Positions 1-8,933 are shown, numbered from the stretch's first letter. The stretch: DNA of 64,000 nucleotides from Methyloceanibacter methanicus (GCF_001723285.1 NZ_LPWG01000010.1:248001-312000); one strand, 5' to 3'. Program-made: numbers and translations. The notes: a model not told the origin generated them from the letters alone.

Positions 1-2240
1 CTTGCCAGGCTGGGTGCGCATCTTGCCGGAAGCCACCACTTTATCGTCGACGTAGAGCTTGGTCTCGCCCAGGAACTCGCCATGCTCGCCCTTGCCGGTC
101 TTCTCGAACTCCATACCCAGCGTGTATTTGCCCGGCTTCAGTGTCACGTTGGACTCGAACACCTGCTCCGGCTTGATGCCAAGGAAATTGTACACGTAGT
201 AGAGCTTCTTATCCTTGATGAACAGCGAATGGCCGCCGAAGCGTGAGCCCATAGCGAAGATCACGCCTTCGGTCTTATCGGTGATCTCGACGTTGGCAAG
301 GATCTTGTACGACGACCGCGCACGTTGACCGCCGCACCTTCCGGAACAGGTTCCGTATCCGGGTAGTATTTGTAGGTGTCGCGGGGAGGTTCCCCGGTGG
401 GGCGCGGGGTTGTTATAATTTCCACAGCCAGGCGATCATCCAATGGCAGTACGTTGTTCTCTTTCGCCTGTTTCATCCAGAGGTCTTTGAGCTCCTTAAG
501 CTTGTCCGGGTACTTGTCGGCGAGGTTGTTGGACTGCGAGCGATCCTCCTCCATGTTGTAGAGTTCCCATTCGTCCTTGTCGAAGTGGCCCTTACCGCCC
601 AGCGGTACGTGTACGGAGGACGCCTGCCAGCCGTCCTTCCAGATGCCCCGCGTGCCGAACATCTCGTAGATCTGGACCTGTTTTTTCGTCGGGTCGTCCG
701 GTTTGGCATCAAACGTGTAGGCCATGGAAACACCGTAGACCGGGTACTGCTTCACACCGTGATTGAACTCCGGCATCTTGAGGCCGGTGATTTCGAGCAG
801 CGTAGGAACGATATCCGTTGAATGGTGGTACTGGTGGCGCAGCTCGCCACGTGCCTTGATACCCTTGGGCCAGCTAATAACCAGCGGATCGGCGGTACCC
901 CCCTCGTACTCTGAGTAGCGCTTGAACATTTTGTACGGCGCCGAGAAGGCCGCGGCCCAGCCGGTAGGAAAATGTTCGTAGGTGTCGGGGCCGCCCAGCT
1001 TGTCTATGTACTTCATGTTGTCGGCGAGACTGTCCGGAAAACTATTGAAAAACTTGTTCTCGTTCACCGACCCATTGGGCGAGCCCTCTCCGGAGGTACC
1101 GTTGTCGGCAGCGTAGATGATGAGGGTGTTTTCGTACTGGCCTGTTTCCTTCAGGTAGTCGATGACACGACCGATCTCATGGTCCGTATAAGAGGAATAG
1201 GCTGCCCAGACCTCTGCCATGCGGTTGAACAGTTTCTTCTCCTGGTCGTTCAGGGAATCCCACGGACGGACGTAATCCAGCGGGTTGGCCACGTCTTTCG
1301 GAAGAGGATTGACGGCGGTGTTGACGGTGTTTTCGGGAATAATGCCCTTCTCTTTCATGCGTTTGGTTGCCCATTCGCGATAGGCATCGTAACCGTCGTC
1401 GAATTTGCCCTTGTATTTCGCTATCCATTCCTTGGGAACCTGGTGGGGCGCATGGTTGGCGCCAGGATTGAACCACATGAAGAAGGGTTTGCTCGGGTTG
1501 GAGGCGTTCTTGTTACGGAGCATCTCGATCGCCTGGTCAGCGAGGTCCTTGGACAGGTGGTAACCGTCTTCCGGCATATAAGGCTGTTCGATGAAATCAT
1601 TGTCCTTGACCAGGAACGGATACCACTGGTTGGTCTCGCCGCCGAGGAAGCCATAGAAGCGGTCCCACCCCTTCTGCAGCGGCCACTCGCCGCGATACCC
1701 GCCCGGCGCTACGTCAACTTCCGGCACATTGTGGTTCTTGCCGAGCCATAAGGTGGCGTAGCCATTGGCCTGCAACACTTCGGCAATGGTCGTTACCTCT
1801 TTGGGAAAGCGAGTGCTGTAGCCCGGGAATCCCTCCGCACCTTCGGCGACATTGGCATACCCGTTCATCCAGTGGGTGCGGCCTGTCTGCAACGTGGAGC
1901 GCGTCGGCGAGCACAGGGAGGTGGTATGCCAATTGGTGTAGGTCAACCCGTCGGCGGCAAGGCCGTCCAGCGTCGGCATTTCAAGGCGGCCGCCGTAGGG
2001 CGACCAGGCCGCTTGGCCCGTGTCGTCATAGAGTATGAAGAGGATATTGGGGGCTCCTTTGGGCGCCTGCGGGGGAATGAAGGGCTTCCAGTCCGGTTTG
2101 GAATTGCGGACGTCGAGTTCAATCTTGCCCTGGAAGCCGCGCAGAAGCTCAGCTTCGGTCGGCTCGTCGGCGAATGTCGGCGTTGAGACTCCGACGAGCA
2201 TGAACAAAGTGAGCGCAAACCGCCGCAGTAATTTCTGCAT
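1..2240 (-). CDS. Periplasmic arylsulfatase (sulfatase family), frameshifted, 3' end outside window
   Basis: Type I sulfatase that would hydrolyse sulfate esters in the periplasm. A Sec-type signal peptide ends near residue 24. The metal-binding DD pair is at about residues 72-73, and the C-S-P-T-R motif at 110-114 supplies the Cys converted to formylglycine, so the catalytic centre looks intact. I place the start at ATG 2240 because GGAGAG lies 8 bases upstream; a GTG at 2249 is also in frame. The reading frame breaks near position 318: after the residues AAVNVRGR, one missing base moves the family-typical C-terminal beta-sandwich (YKILANVEITDK onward) to another frame, which stays open to position 1. 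The gene is either split by a sequencing error or a recent pseudogene. Substrate is unknown. Base composition here looks less GC-rich than in the rest of the window. Confidence 0.85.
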
Positions 2241-2602
2241 ATCTAGCACTCTCCTATCCGGTTAGCCTGACACGCCGCGCGCATCATCCTCTTGGAACCC
2301 CGCTTTTTGCAGCCCGTCCGCTTACGGATTGAGCTACGTCCCCAGCGGTCCTTCGTCTCTGACGTGAATCAAAACCCCACATGTACGAGAGGCAGTTTTT
2401 GGTACCTTAGCTATCTGACGAGGGCAGGAAAGCCAGTTTTGGACGAGGTGTCACAAACCTCCGGCGCGGCGACCCCGGCGTCTGCTTCTTGCACAATGCG
2501 GGCTAGCCATCCGACAGGCACTCAGGTCGGCCTTTGACCCAAACCTGATATGCCAAGGACCGTGTTTGGGTTCTGCTTCGGACCCAAACTCGATGCCGTT
2601 CT
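2241..2602. repeat. Intergenic stretch with a fragment of a Rhizobiales-type dispersed repeat (about 2505-2600)
   Basis: No gene is supported between the arylsulfatase start and the end of the AraC gene. Around 2505-2600, the minus-strand conceptual translation contains HIRFGSKADLSACR. From memory this resembles the meaningless peptide produced by intergenic dispersed repeats common in Bradyrhizobium and relatives. A second fragment of the same kind sits near 6600. The family assignment is from memory and needs a repeat search. Confidence 0.35.
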
Positions 2603-3583
2603 TCAGGAGCGTGACCGTGACAGTGTGAGCGACGGCAACTCGCCGAAGAACGCTTTGTAGTTCTGCGCCGCGCGTCCGAAGTGGAACAGTCCGCAGCTCA
2701 AATAGGCATCCATCAGGGCATGTTCCCTGTCGGAACCGCAAATCAGCAACTGGCGGAGTTTCGACAGCCTTTTCTTCAGAAGATACTGCTTGGGGCCGAG
2801 CCCGTAGGTGCGCAGAAAGGCTCTCTCAAGCGCCTTGATGTTCGTATTGAGGGCCAAGCAAATCTCGGACATCGTAATCGGAAACTCGACATTGGCATCC
2901 ATGTAGGAGGCAGCCTCGCGAACGGTCTGAAGTGTTCGATCTGTGCTTGTCATTGAGGACTCTGAGTAGAATCGCCGGCCTTCCGTGAACCCAGCCAGCG
3001 TGAGCAGTACATCATCTTCGACGTCGTTGATGGCCTGGTTTGCCGCGAGCGTGTCGGCCCAGCGCGTCCGTTGCGATGCCGATTCCAAAAACCTTGCGTT
3101 CTTCAAGATTTGAGCGCGCAGGGCTCTTCCCGCGCCCGTGTCCCAGCAGCGAAACCCGGAGTCCGGAAACTCAATGCCGATCTCCGCCAAGGTGGGCCGA
3201 TCCACTTGGATCGAGAGCCAATTGGAGTTGGGTGTCAGCCGAACGTTGAGCTCCTCGCCCTCACCATAGACCATCATGCTCCCCGGCGACAGAACGCTCC
3301 CGTTGAACAGCGACTCGTGTCTCTCGTTGAGTAGCACGCCCAGTGTCATCCGGTCCGGAGGGGCGGGACCTCTGGCCAAGACGGGGAGATTGTATCGCCC
3401 CCAATCCAAACGCGTCCGGGCATTCGTTGCCTGCAGGATCGTCCCATGAAACTGGCCGGGGCTATCCAGGTAATGCTCGAAGTGGCTCTTCTGGATCGAC
3501 TCTTCCATCGCCTCTGGATCGAACGAACTCAGATAAACGCGGCCGATAGCCACTTTTAGGGATTTCGATGATGTCGTGTCCAA
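2603..3583 (-). CDS. AraC family transcriptional regulator
   Basis: 326-residue DNA-binding regulator. The last ~90 residues form an AraC-type double helix-turn-helix (roughly 235-320), with the recognisable stretch ITMSEICLALNTNIKALERAF and the second helix pair ending in FFGELPS. The N-terminal ~220 residues are an AraC-binding-like sensor region with no identifiable ligand. The gene is divergent from the beta-barrel gene at 3739; the ~155-base gap carries a short hairpin (3637-3655, CGAAGGC/GCCTTCG) that might be an operator. It probably controls the divergent beta-barrel/Cys-peptide/DUF1254 genes or the arylsulfatase, but the sequence does not decide between them. Confidence 0.85.
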   Translation of the reverse strand: MDTTSSKSLKVAIGRVYLSSFDPEAMEESIQKSHFEHYLDSPGQFHGTILQATNARTRLDWGRYNLPVLARGPAPPDRMTLGVLLNERHESLFNGSVLSPGSMMVYGEGEELNVRLTPNSNWLSIQVDRPTLAEIGIEFPDSGFRCWDTGAGRALRAQILKNARFLESASQRTRWADTLAANQAINDVEDDVLLTLAGFTEGRRFYSESSMTSTDRTLQTVREAASYMDANVEFPITMSEICLALNTNIKALERAFLRTYGLGPKQYLLKKRLSKLRQLLICGSDREHALMDAYLSCGLFHFGRAAQNYKAFFGELPSLTLSRSRS

Positions 3584-3738
3584 GACCGGATTTCCTGCTC
3601 TCGCCAGATCACTATTATAACAAAAAGATCGCCTCCCGAAGGCGTGGAGCCTTCGCTTTGGTCAGAAGGGCAAAAGCTTCGGCAACGGTCCTGGCATGCG
3701 TCGGCTAGTAACAGTTCTACAAGAAGCAGAGAGACGAC

Positions 3739-4530
3739 ATGAAGCACGTCTGGAGAGCCATCTCCATCTTGGTCCTGCTGTCAAATCCGGCCACGGCGCT
3801 AGCACAGGATGCCCAAGCCCAAGCGAACAATCCCTTGGCTAATGTCACTGCCGTCAACCTGCAGAACTACTATGTCGGAGAACTGACCGGACCCGCGGAC
3901 GATGCCAACCAATTTGTCCTGCGCATCGCGCAGCCGTTCTCGATCGACCAATCGAAGTGGCTCCTGCGCCTATCGGCCCCCGTCAACAGCTACCCTGTCG
4001 GCACGAATTTTGGCATCGACACAGGATTAGGCGACATCAATGCGTTCGCCGCCTATCTCATAGATACCGGCAATCCAGCCGTCAGCTTTGGCGTTGGGCC
4101 GCAAGTTGTCGCGCCGACGGCCACCGAAGCAGGGCTCGGATCGGATCAATGGCAGCTAGGCTTTGCCAACGTACTCTTTAATGCGAGCAGCTCTAAGCTT
4201 CAGTATGGCTATCTGCTCACGTACAGCAATGGCGTCGGAGATACCGGCAAGAACCAACGTGTCCAGCTGGGCGCCTTCCAACCATTTGCGTTCTATCAAT
4301 TGGGTGACGGATGGTACACGGGCGGAGCGCCGATCTGGACGTACAATTTTGCAAATGACGACTACAGCTTTCCCCTCGGGCTGAGATTGGGAAAGGTGAT
4401 CCAGCGAGATGGGAATGTCTTTAACCTGTTCGTCGAACCGCAGTACAGCGTCGCGGATCGAGGCTATGGCAATCCGGAATGGCAAGTGTTCTTCGCGCTC
4501 AATATGCAGTTCGGCAACAAAGCGCCTTAG
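3739..4530 (+). CDS. Outer-membrane beta-barrel protein of the family mis-annotated as bacterial neuromedin U
   Basis: 263 residues with a Sec signal peptide cleaved after ALA-Q (about residue 22). The mature part is made of alternating amphipathic strands with many aromatic residues, including NPLANVTAVNLQNYYVGEL, FGVGPQVVAPTATEAGLGS and a C-terminal strand ending FFALNMQFG. This pattern matches, from memory, the family that databases label neuromedin U in bacteria; the name is a misnomer and the function is unknown. It lies divergent from an AraC regulator and upstream of a DUF1254/DUF1214 protein, a common neighbour. The predicted location is the outer membrane. A porin-like or lipid/aromatic uptake role would be guesswork. 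Confidence 0.65.
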   Translation: MKHVWRAISILVLLSNPATALAQDAQAQANNPLANVTAVNLQNYYVGELTGPADDANQFVLRIAQPFSIDQSKWLLRLSAPVNSYPVGTNFGIDTGLGDINAFAAYLIDTGNPAVSFGVGPQVVAPTATEAGLGSDQWQLGFANVLFNASSSKLQYGYLLTYSNGVGDTGKNQRVQLGAFQPFAFYQLGDGWYTGGAPIWTYNFANDDYSFPLGLRLGKVIQRDGNVFNLFVEPQYSVADRGYGNPEWQVFFALNMQFGNKAP

Positions 4531-4695
4531 ACAAGCGGTTGCTGACCTGAGGATAACGATCACGGAATGCTAGAAGCCGATAGATCGTGTCAGTTTTCTT
4601 CGTCGCGTCAGGATGGCCTGGCGATGAGGCCATCCATCTTGTGCACTTGCCGGTCAATAAATAGCCAGTACGGCAAGCAACTAGGGAGTAGCCAT

Positions 4696-4926
4696 ATGAA
4701 AAGCCTTGTTCAACTCACAGCCTTAGCTGTCGTCGTTAGCTTCTCGCTCCCGGCGTCTGCCGGACCATACGACGACGTGCCAAACGTGGCCGCTTGCAAG
4801 GCACGTGGAGCTGTATGGGATTTTGAAGCCGGGAAATGCGTTGCAACCAAGCGCAAGACACTGTGCGGGCAGCGTGGCGGTGTGTGGGACGCAGGAACCA
4901 ATTCGTGTTCCGTTCCTAAGCAGTAA
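4696..4926 (+). CDS. Small secreted protein with a duplicated 15-residue Cys motif
   Basis: 76 residues. I chose ATG 4696 because AGGGAG lies just upstream and the protein then begins with a clean signal peptide (MKSLVQLTALAVVVSFSLPASAG). A longer in-frame start at 4567 would bury that signal. The mature peptide contains two copies of the pattern C-x2-R-G-x-V-W-D-x5-C: CKARGAVWDFEAGKC at residues 34-48 and CGQRGGVWDAGTNSC at 57-71. Both have Cys residues 14 apart, so each unit probably closes its own disulfide loop. I do not recognise the family. It sits between a beta-barrel gene and a DUF1254 gene, all co-directional. Confidence 0.7.
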   Translation: MKSLVQLTALAVVVSFSLPASAGPYDDVPNVAACKARGAVWDFEAGKCVATKRKTLCGQRGGVWDAGTNSCSVPKQ

Positions 4927-5024
4927 ACGCAGTGTGGATAGCAAGATGGCCACCTGTCTAGACGTGACAGGATGTCCGGCTTGTCGTTCGGGGCCACTAT
5001 TGGCACGACCCAATGGAGATTGAG

Positions 5025-6497
5025 ATGAAATGGAGATTACTCGCAATTCTGGCCGCAACTCTCAGCGGTATGGTCTGGTACCCTGCCCAAAGTCACGCTG
5101 AGGACGTCAAGTATTCTCCGGATCAAGAGAAGGGGATCAGGGCATGGGCGAACTCCCTGGCGACCCAAGCGGCTACCTTCTGCGCATCTCCTGTCGGAAT
5201 GTACAACCTGAGGCAAGATATCGCCACGGGCGCCAGTCCCAAAGCCAAACCCAATCACATTTGGCGGATGCCGAACATAAGCACGCCTAAGCTCGCGAAG
5301 GAGTCGGGCTATGTGACACCCAACGTCAACACGATCTACGGCTTCGGATTTATGGATCTGGCCGAGGAGCCCGTCATCCTGACGACGCCGGATTCGAAGG
5401 GCCGGTACTACATCGTCCAGCTTGTATCGATGTATGACGACACCTTCGCGTATGGCGCGGGCAAAGACGTCGGCTATAGCGGGGGTACGTATGCACTGGT
5501 CGGTCCCGGTTGGAAGGGCACGCTGCCAAGCGATGTGAAGCGCATCGATGCTCCGACACGCTGGGTAACGGTTCAACCCCGCGTACATGTGAAGAATGAG
5601 GCTGACCTACCGGCGGCACAAAAAGTCCTGGACGCAATCACCGTTCAGGGGCTGTCCGAGTACGAAGGCAAGTCTACGCCCAAGGCGCCGACCTACAACT
5701 ATGTGCAACCCAAACTGAAACCCAATGTGGCGAGCAGCCTCTTGCTGTTTGACGATCCACTGCAGTTCTGGTCGATCTGCGTCGACGCCATGAACGAGAA
5801 CCCGCCACGCAAGGACATGGTCGATGCGGTTCTGCCCCAGTACAAATATTTGGGGATCGAACTCGGCAAGCCCTGGAAACCCGAGAACGTCCTGAACTCC
5901 ATCTTTCTTGACGAGATGAAGAAGGTGGGGACGGCTATCGGCCCGATGATCGCGGATCTTCCCTACCTGATCGGACCGAACGGAAATGGCTGGATCGTTA
6001 CCCCCTACAACTTCGGCAATCCCGGTCCCGACTATCTGACCGCCGCAGTCCATTCCGTGCTCGGTCTAACTGCCAACAACTCGGATGAGGCGTTTTATAT
6101 CTGGTCGCAGTATGACGAGAACCTGAAGCAGCTGACGGGTGAGAACAAATACACCATGACGTTCCCGGCATCGTTCCCGTACACGAAGGTGGTCTCTCCC
6201 GGGTTCTGGTCCGTCACCATGTACGACCTGGGAAGCAAACTCACCGTCGAGAACCCGATCAACCGCTACTCGCTGGGCAGCGACAATGAGCTGAAGAAGA
6301 ACGACGATGGCTCGATCACCATCTATCTGCAGGCGACCAATCCCGGCAAAGACAAGGAATCAAACTGGCTGCCGGCTCCCAAAGGTCCCTTCTACATGCT
6401 GATACGCAACTATGCGCCTGCGCCGGAAGCCATGAAGGCTCTAAAGGATCCGAACGCTGGGAAGCTGTTGCCGAAGGTCAAACAGGTATCGAACTGA
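5025..6497 (+). CDS. DUF1254/DUF1214 domain secreted protein
   Basis: 490 residues from ATG 5025, which has GGAG at 5015-5018; an in-frame ATG at 5013 lacks such a site. A signal peptide ends at about HAE. The DUF1254 region (roughly residues 60-200) includes VTPNVNTIYGFGFMDL and the GRYYIVQLVSMYDDTFAYG stretch. The C-terminal DUF1214 region (roughly 360-480) includes FWSVTMYDLGSKLTVENPIN and NWLPAPKGPFYMLIRNYAP. This two-domain architecture is widespread in periplasmic proteins of unknown biochemical role. A long inverted repeat follows the stop and probably ends the transcript. Confidence 0.9.
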   Translation: MKWRLLAILAATLSGMVWYPAQSHAEDVKYSPDQEKGIRAWANSLATQAATFCASPVGMYNLRQDIATGASPKAKPNHIWRMPNISTPKLAKESGYVTPNVNTIYGFGFMDLAEEPVILTTPDSKGRYYIVQLVSMYDDTFAYGAGKDVGYSGGTYALVGPGWKGTLPSDVKRIDAPTRWVTVQPRVHVKNEADLPAAQKVLDAITVQGLSEYEGKSTPKAPTYNYVQPKLKPNVASSLLLFDDPLQFWSICVDAMNENPPRKDMVDAVLPQYKYLGIELGKPWKPENVLNSIFLDEMKKVGTAIGPMIADLPYLIGPNGNGWIVTPYNFGNPGPDYLTAAVHSVLGLTANNSDEAFYIWSQYDENLKQLTGENKYTMTFPASFPYTKVVSPGFWSVTMYDLGSKLTVENPINRYSLGSDNELKKNDDGSITIYLQATNPGKDKESNWLPAPKGPFYMLIRNYAPAPEAMKALKDPNAGKLLPKVKQVSN

Positions 6498-6519
6498 GAA
6501 CTGCGAGCGCCCGATTAAC

Positions 6520-6574
6520 GTGGCGGTGCCGGGGGGGGGGCAGCAAGGCGATGCTTTGCCCCCGGCACCGCCAC
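6520..6574. terminator. Long perfect inverted repeat with a G10 run after the DUF1254 gene
   Basis: Left arm GTGGCGGTGCCGGGGG (6520-6535) pairs perfectly with CCCCCGGCACCGCCAC (6559-6574). The loop holds five further Gs and a smaller GCAA/TTGC pairing. There is no U-run, so this is not a textbook intrinsic terminator on the plus strand. It could be a bidirectional block or a repetitive extragenic element. The ten-G run is also a likely place for a miscounted base. Confidence 0.55.
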
Positions 6575-6589
6575 GAAATCTCCCGCCAT

Positions 6590-6635
6590 TCAGGTGACGT
6601 CTGCTTTTGGCACATAGCGGACATCGCGAGATGAG
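6590..6635. repeat. Fragment of a dispersed intergenic repeat
   Basis: The segment holds an imperfect inverted repeat GTCTGCT (6599-6605) / AGCGGAC (6616-6622). Its minus-strand translation reads MSAMCQKQTSPEW, which resembles the spurious peptide MSALGQKQTF produced by repeats scattered through Bradyrhizobium-like genomes. This assignment rests on memory of those spurious proteins. Confidence 0.4.
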
Positions 6636-6673
6636 CTTTCTGGGTCTCAGAAGCGGATCTGAAGTTCATCTAC

Positions 6674-6713
6674 GTTCTAACCTGCGGGTCGCAGGTCCGA
6701 ATCCTACCGGGCA
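6674..6713 (+). other. tRNA-Arg(TCT) 3'-half remnant, possible attachment-site scar
   Basis: Forty bases read like the 3' half of a tRNA: anticodon-loop-like GTTCTAA (anticodon TCT), a variable region, the T-arm GCAGG-TCCGAAT-CCTAC with one mismatched pair, and the acceptor 3' strand CGGGCAC. The 5' half (D-arm, 5' acceptor) is absent upstream, and no CCA follows, so it cannot be a functional tRNA. Such 3' fragments are typical of the far end of an element that integrated into a tRNA gene. Confidence 0.6.
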
Positions 6714-7077
6714 CTATCTCCCCAAATCGTTCCCGCGACTGCGCGTCGGCTGACCATTCGCTGTCCGCGCTCCTGCAGACCGTTCTCCGTGCGACAGCTC
6801 TGCAATGTTGATTTAGTTGAGCCTCGCAGTCCTCAAGAGAGTCCAGTATTTTGTTCGCAGTTTCTCCGTCTAGGCGCGCCAATTTCTTCGACCATAGCGT
6901 ATGACGCGAGTGACGTGAGTCAGAGGGGTCTTCCTCGACCGGGACCGGAAACGTCGTGCGCACCTGACGTGCCGCCGATGGACGCGACTGCCGGCGGCCG
7001 CGCCGCCAAGGAACCTCAGGCAATCGTCTCCGCGCTTGCCAAGAAAGACTGACGCGCAAGATCCGGACGGCATAGCG
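6714..7077. other. Intergenic stretch without a supported gene
   Basis: Between the tRNA remnant and the response-regulator stop I see short open frames on both strands, but none has a ribosome-binding site, a recognisable domain or a plausible composition. Nothing else is supported here. Confidence 0.5.
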
Positions 7078-7835
7078 TCACTGCGCGCTCAGACGGCTCG
7101 GCCGCGGCCATCCAAGGTCCGCCGCAATGAGAGCGGCCTGAGTCCGGTTGGACGCCGAGAGCTTGCGGAGAATGGCTTTCACGTGGGCCTTCACGGTGCT
7201 TTCGAGCAGGTTGAGACTCCGGGCGATTTCTTTGTTGGAACTGCCGCCAACGATCAGAGAAAGCGTGGAAAGCTGGCGTGGCGTGAGCTGACGTAACGGA
7301 TTGTCCTCGGGCAAGCCGTCCAGGCCGTCGCTCCGCGAGACCGGGCTTTTGGTCAGAACGCGCCGGATGGCGATGCGCGGCACATAGATCTCACCGGCGA
7401 GGACGAGCGCGAGGGCATGCTGGAGCACGCTTTCGCTCACCGACTTCGGGACAACCCCGCGCGCACCGAAATCCATGCATCTGGCAATGTCATCGGGATG
7501 GACGCGGGTAGCGAGAACGACGACCGGGGTGCCCGGGCATTTCTCCACGAAGCGTTTGCGCCCGGCCCTTCCTGAATGCCGGGCGTCGACAGGTCCAACA
7601 GGAGAAGGTCGAAGTCCTCCTCCCTGTTCAGCGTCTTCCAGGCCTCCGCGGCGTTGCTCACCTCTGTCACGACCGCGCCCGGCAGCAACTCCGCAAGCAG
7701 GCGCCGGAAGCCGGCGCGGAACAGCGTCTGATCGTCGGCGACCAGGACGCGGAGGGTGCGTACGCCCTCGCTCTCCAAGTATGAATCGTAGTGACCGGGC
7801 TGCAGCGCCGAGCCTCGTAAGACTGCCTCATCCAT
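7078..7835 (-). CDS. NarL/FixJ-type response regulator, frameshifted
   Basis: Two overlapping reading frames join into one two-domain regulator of about 252 residues. The first half, from ATG 7835 (GGGGGAAAG upstream), carries a receiver domain with the acidic pocket VLVADDQ and the phospho-acceptor stretch LLLLDLSTPG. The second half continues with ...FVEKCPGTPVVVLAT, the K of VVPKSV, and a LuxR-type helix-turn-helix (LTPRQLSTLSLIVGG, SNKEIARSLNLLESTVKAHV). The frame changes near 7560-7572 through one missing base. It is divergent from the membrane-transport operon starting at 8018 and probably regulates it. No partner kinase lies next to it. Both domains look intact apart from the shift. 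Confidence 0.8.
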
Positions 7836-8017
7836 TCGACTTTCCCCCAGTTTCCATTTGGGCCTTTCTCCCCCTTGTGAGGATCGAGCCCCTCCATCTG
7901 AGCCATCGACAGTGACGAAGTATCGCATGAAGCTGGCGTATCAGGAAAAAAAATTTCCCCTGTGGAAACCAAAGGGGGCCGAGGCGACCAGTCGCCGAAG
8001 GCATAAGGGAGGAATGA

Positions 8018-8335
8018 ATGAAGAGCTTATCTGAGCGTATAGAAGCAATGTACGCAATGGACAAGCTAGGGGCATGGACATTTGTCGTCTTGCTCTGGTG
8101 CGTTGTTCTGTTCGTACTTTTCATGGTCTGGCAGGTCGTTCCGGATCAGACGATCCGCATCGTTCTCGCGGCTGCCGCCGGCGCTGTCCTCGTGTTCAAC
8201 ACGGCCTCCATCGGGGCCATGGTTCGTCACTACAAGGAGGACAAGGACTTCATCTACGGCCTCGACATCAAGCATCTCGATGCAGCACGCGAGGCTCGTG
8301 CGGAACGCAAATCCGCCGAAGTGCAGCGAGCCTGA
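8018..8335 (+). CDS. Small membrane protein, first gene of the permease operon
   Basis: 105 residues, preceded by a strong GGGAGG site. Two hydrophobic segments (about 18-42 and 48-70) follow a short N-terminal amphipathic stretch. The C-terminal tail is charged and Ala/Arg/Glu-rich (HLDAAREARAERKSAEVQ), probably cytoplasmic. I do not recognise the family. It is 12 bases upstream of another membrane protein and is followed by a permease, so it may be an accessory subunit of that transporter. Confidence 0.75.
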   Translation: MKSLSERIEAMYAMDKLGAWTFVVLLWCVVLFVLFMVWQVVPDQTIRIVLAAAAGAVLVFNTASIGAMVRHYKEDKDFIYGLDIKHLDAAREARAERKSAEVQRA

Positions 8336-8347
8336 GGGGAGGTCACG

Positions 8348-8734
8348 ATGAACGGAAAAATCTATCGTCCGCCGGAGCAAGGCAAAGCGGGACAGGTCTT
8401 CGATTCGGTCTTCCTGCTTCTTCTCGTCTACGTCGTGCTTTTTGCACCACTCGTGCTCGGGCTAACCGGCGGCGGCACCATCACCAAAACGGTGGAAGAG
8501 CCGACCTGGGAAGCGCTGCAGCAGAATCCTCAGATGGCTGCGCAATGGGAAAAGCTCGGCTACACGCCGGAATCGGCCGCCGAACTCATCACCACCAGGT
8601 TCGACTACAGCATCGATCCCTGGGCGCTCCTTCTGACCGCCGCCGTGATCCTCGGCTACTTCGTTTTCATGATCCGTCTGTCGGAGAAGGAATACCGCGA
8701 AGTAATCGACGAACGGTTCGGCGAGAAGAAATAG
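8348..8734 (+). CDS. Small membrane protein of the permease operon
   Basis: 128 residues with GGGGAGG upstream. A first transmembrane segment is near residues 18-40 and a second near 92-113. They flank an extracytoplasmic loop containing EEPTWEALQQNPQMAAQWEKLG, and a charged tail follows (RLSEKEYREVIDERFGEKK). The family is unknown to me. Tight spacing (12 bases after the previous stop, 9 before the next start) indicates one transcript with its neighbours. Confidence 0.75.
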   Translation: MNGKIYRPPEQGKAGQVFDSVFLLLLVYVVLFAPLVLGLTGGGTITKTVEEPTWEALQQNPQMAAQWEKLGYTPESAAELITTRFDYSIDPWALLLTAAVILGYFVFMIRLSEKEYREVIDERFGEKK

Positions 8735-8743
8735 GAGGGGCAA

Positions 8744-8914
8744 ATGGATCTCTGGAACATCCTTGAATATGCCGCCTGGGGTCTCGCCGGGCTGCTCCTG
8801 TTGTGGATGCTTTTCGACGCTGTCCAGGTCAACCGAGACTTCGACGAAGAGCTTTTGACGTCGTCCCGCGAGGGTGAACTCGAGGACGAAACCGAACGGC
8901 ACGAACTGACTTAG
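8744..8914 (+). CDS. 56-residue single-pass membrane protein
   Basis: A short gene supported by an excellent GGAGGGG at 8734-8740 just before ATG 8744, by operon position, and by composition. One transmembrane helix (about residues 8-24, ILEYAAWGLAGLLLLWML) is followed by an acidic cytoplasmic tail (DFDEELLTSSREGELEDETE). It lies between the 128-residue membrane protein and the permease. The architecture resembles the tiny accessory subunits found with some secondary transporters; no family is recognised. Confidence 0.7.
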   Translation: MDLWNILEYAAWGLAGLLLLWMLFDAVQVNRDFDEELLTSSREGELEDETERHELT

Positions 8915-8933
8915 TCACGAGGGGGACAGCGTC

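Noticed and set aside
4567..4695. Longer N-terminus for the Cys-repeat peptide
   Set aside because: It would place a signal peptide in the middle of the protein; ATG 4696 has its own ribosome-binding site.
6674..6713. Functional tRNA gene
   Set aside because: The 5' half is missing, the anticodon stem has no partner and the T-stem has a mismatch.
6670..7059. Minus-strand protein gene ending in a GRIRTCDP-like peptide
   Set aside because: This peptide is the usual antisense translation of a tRNA 3' end, here the remnant at 6674-6713.
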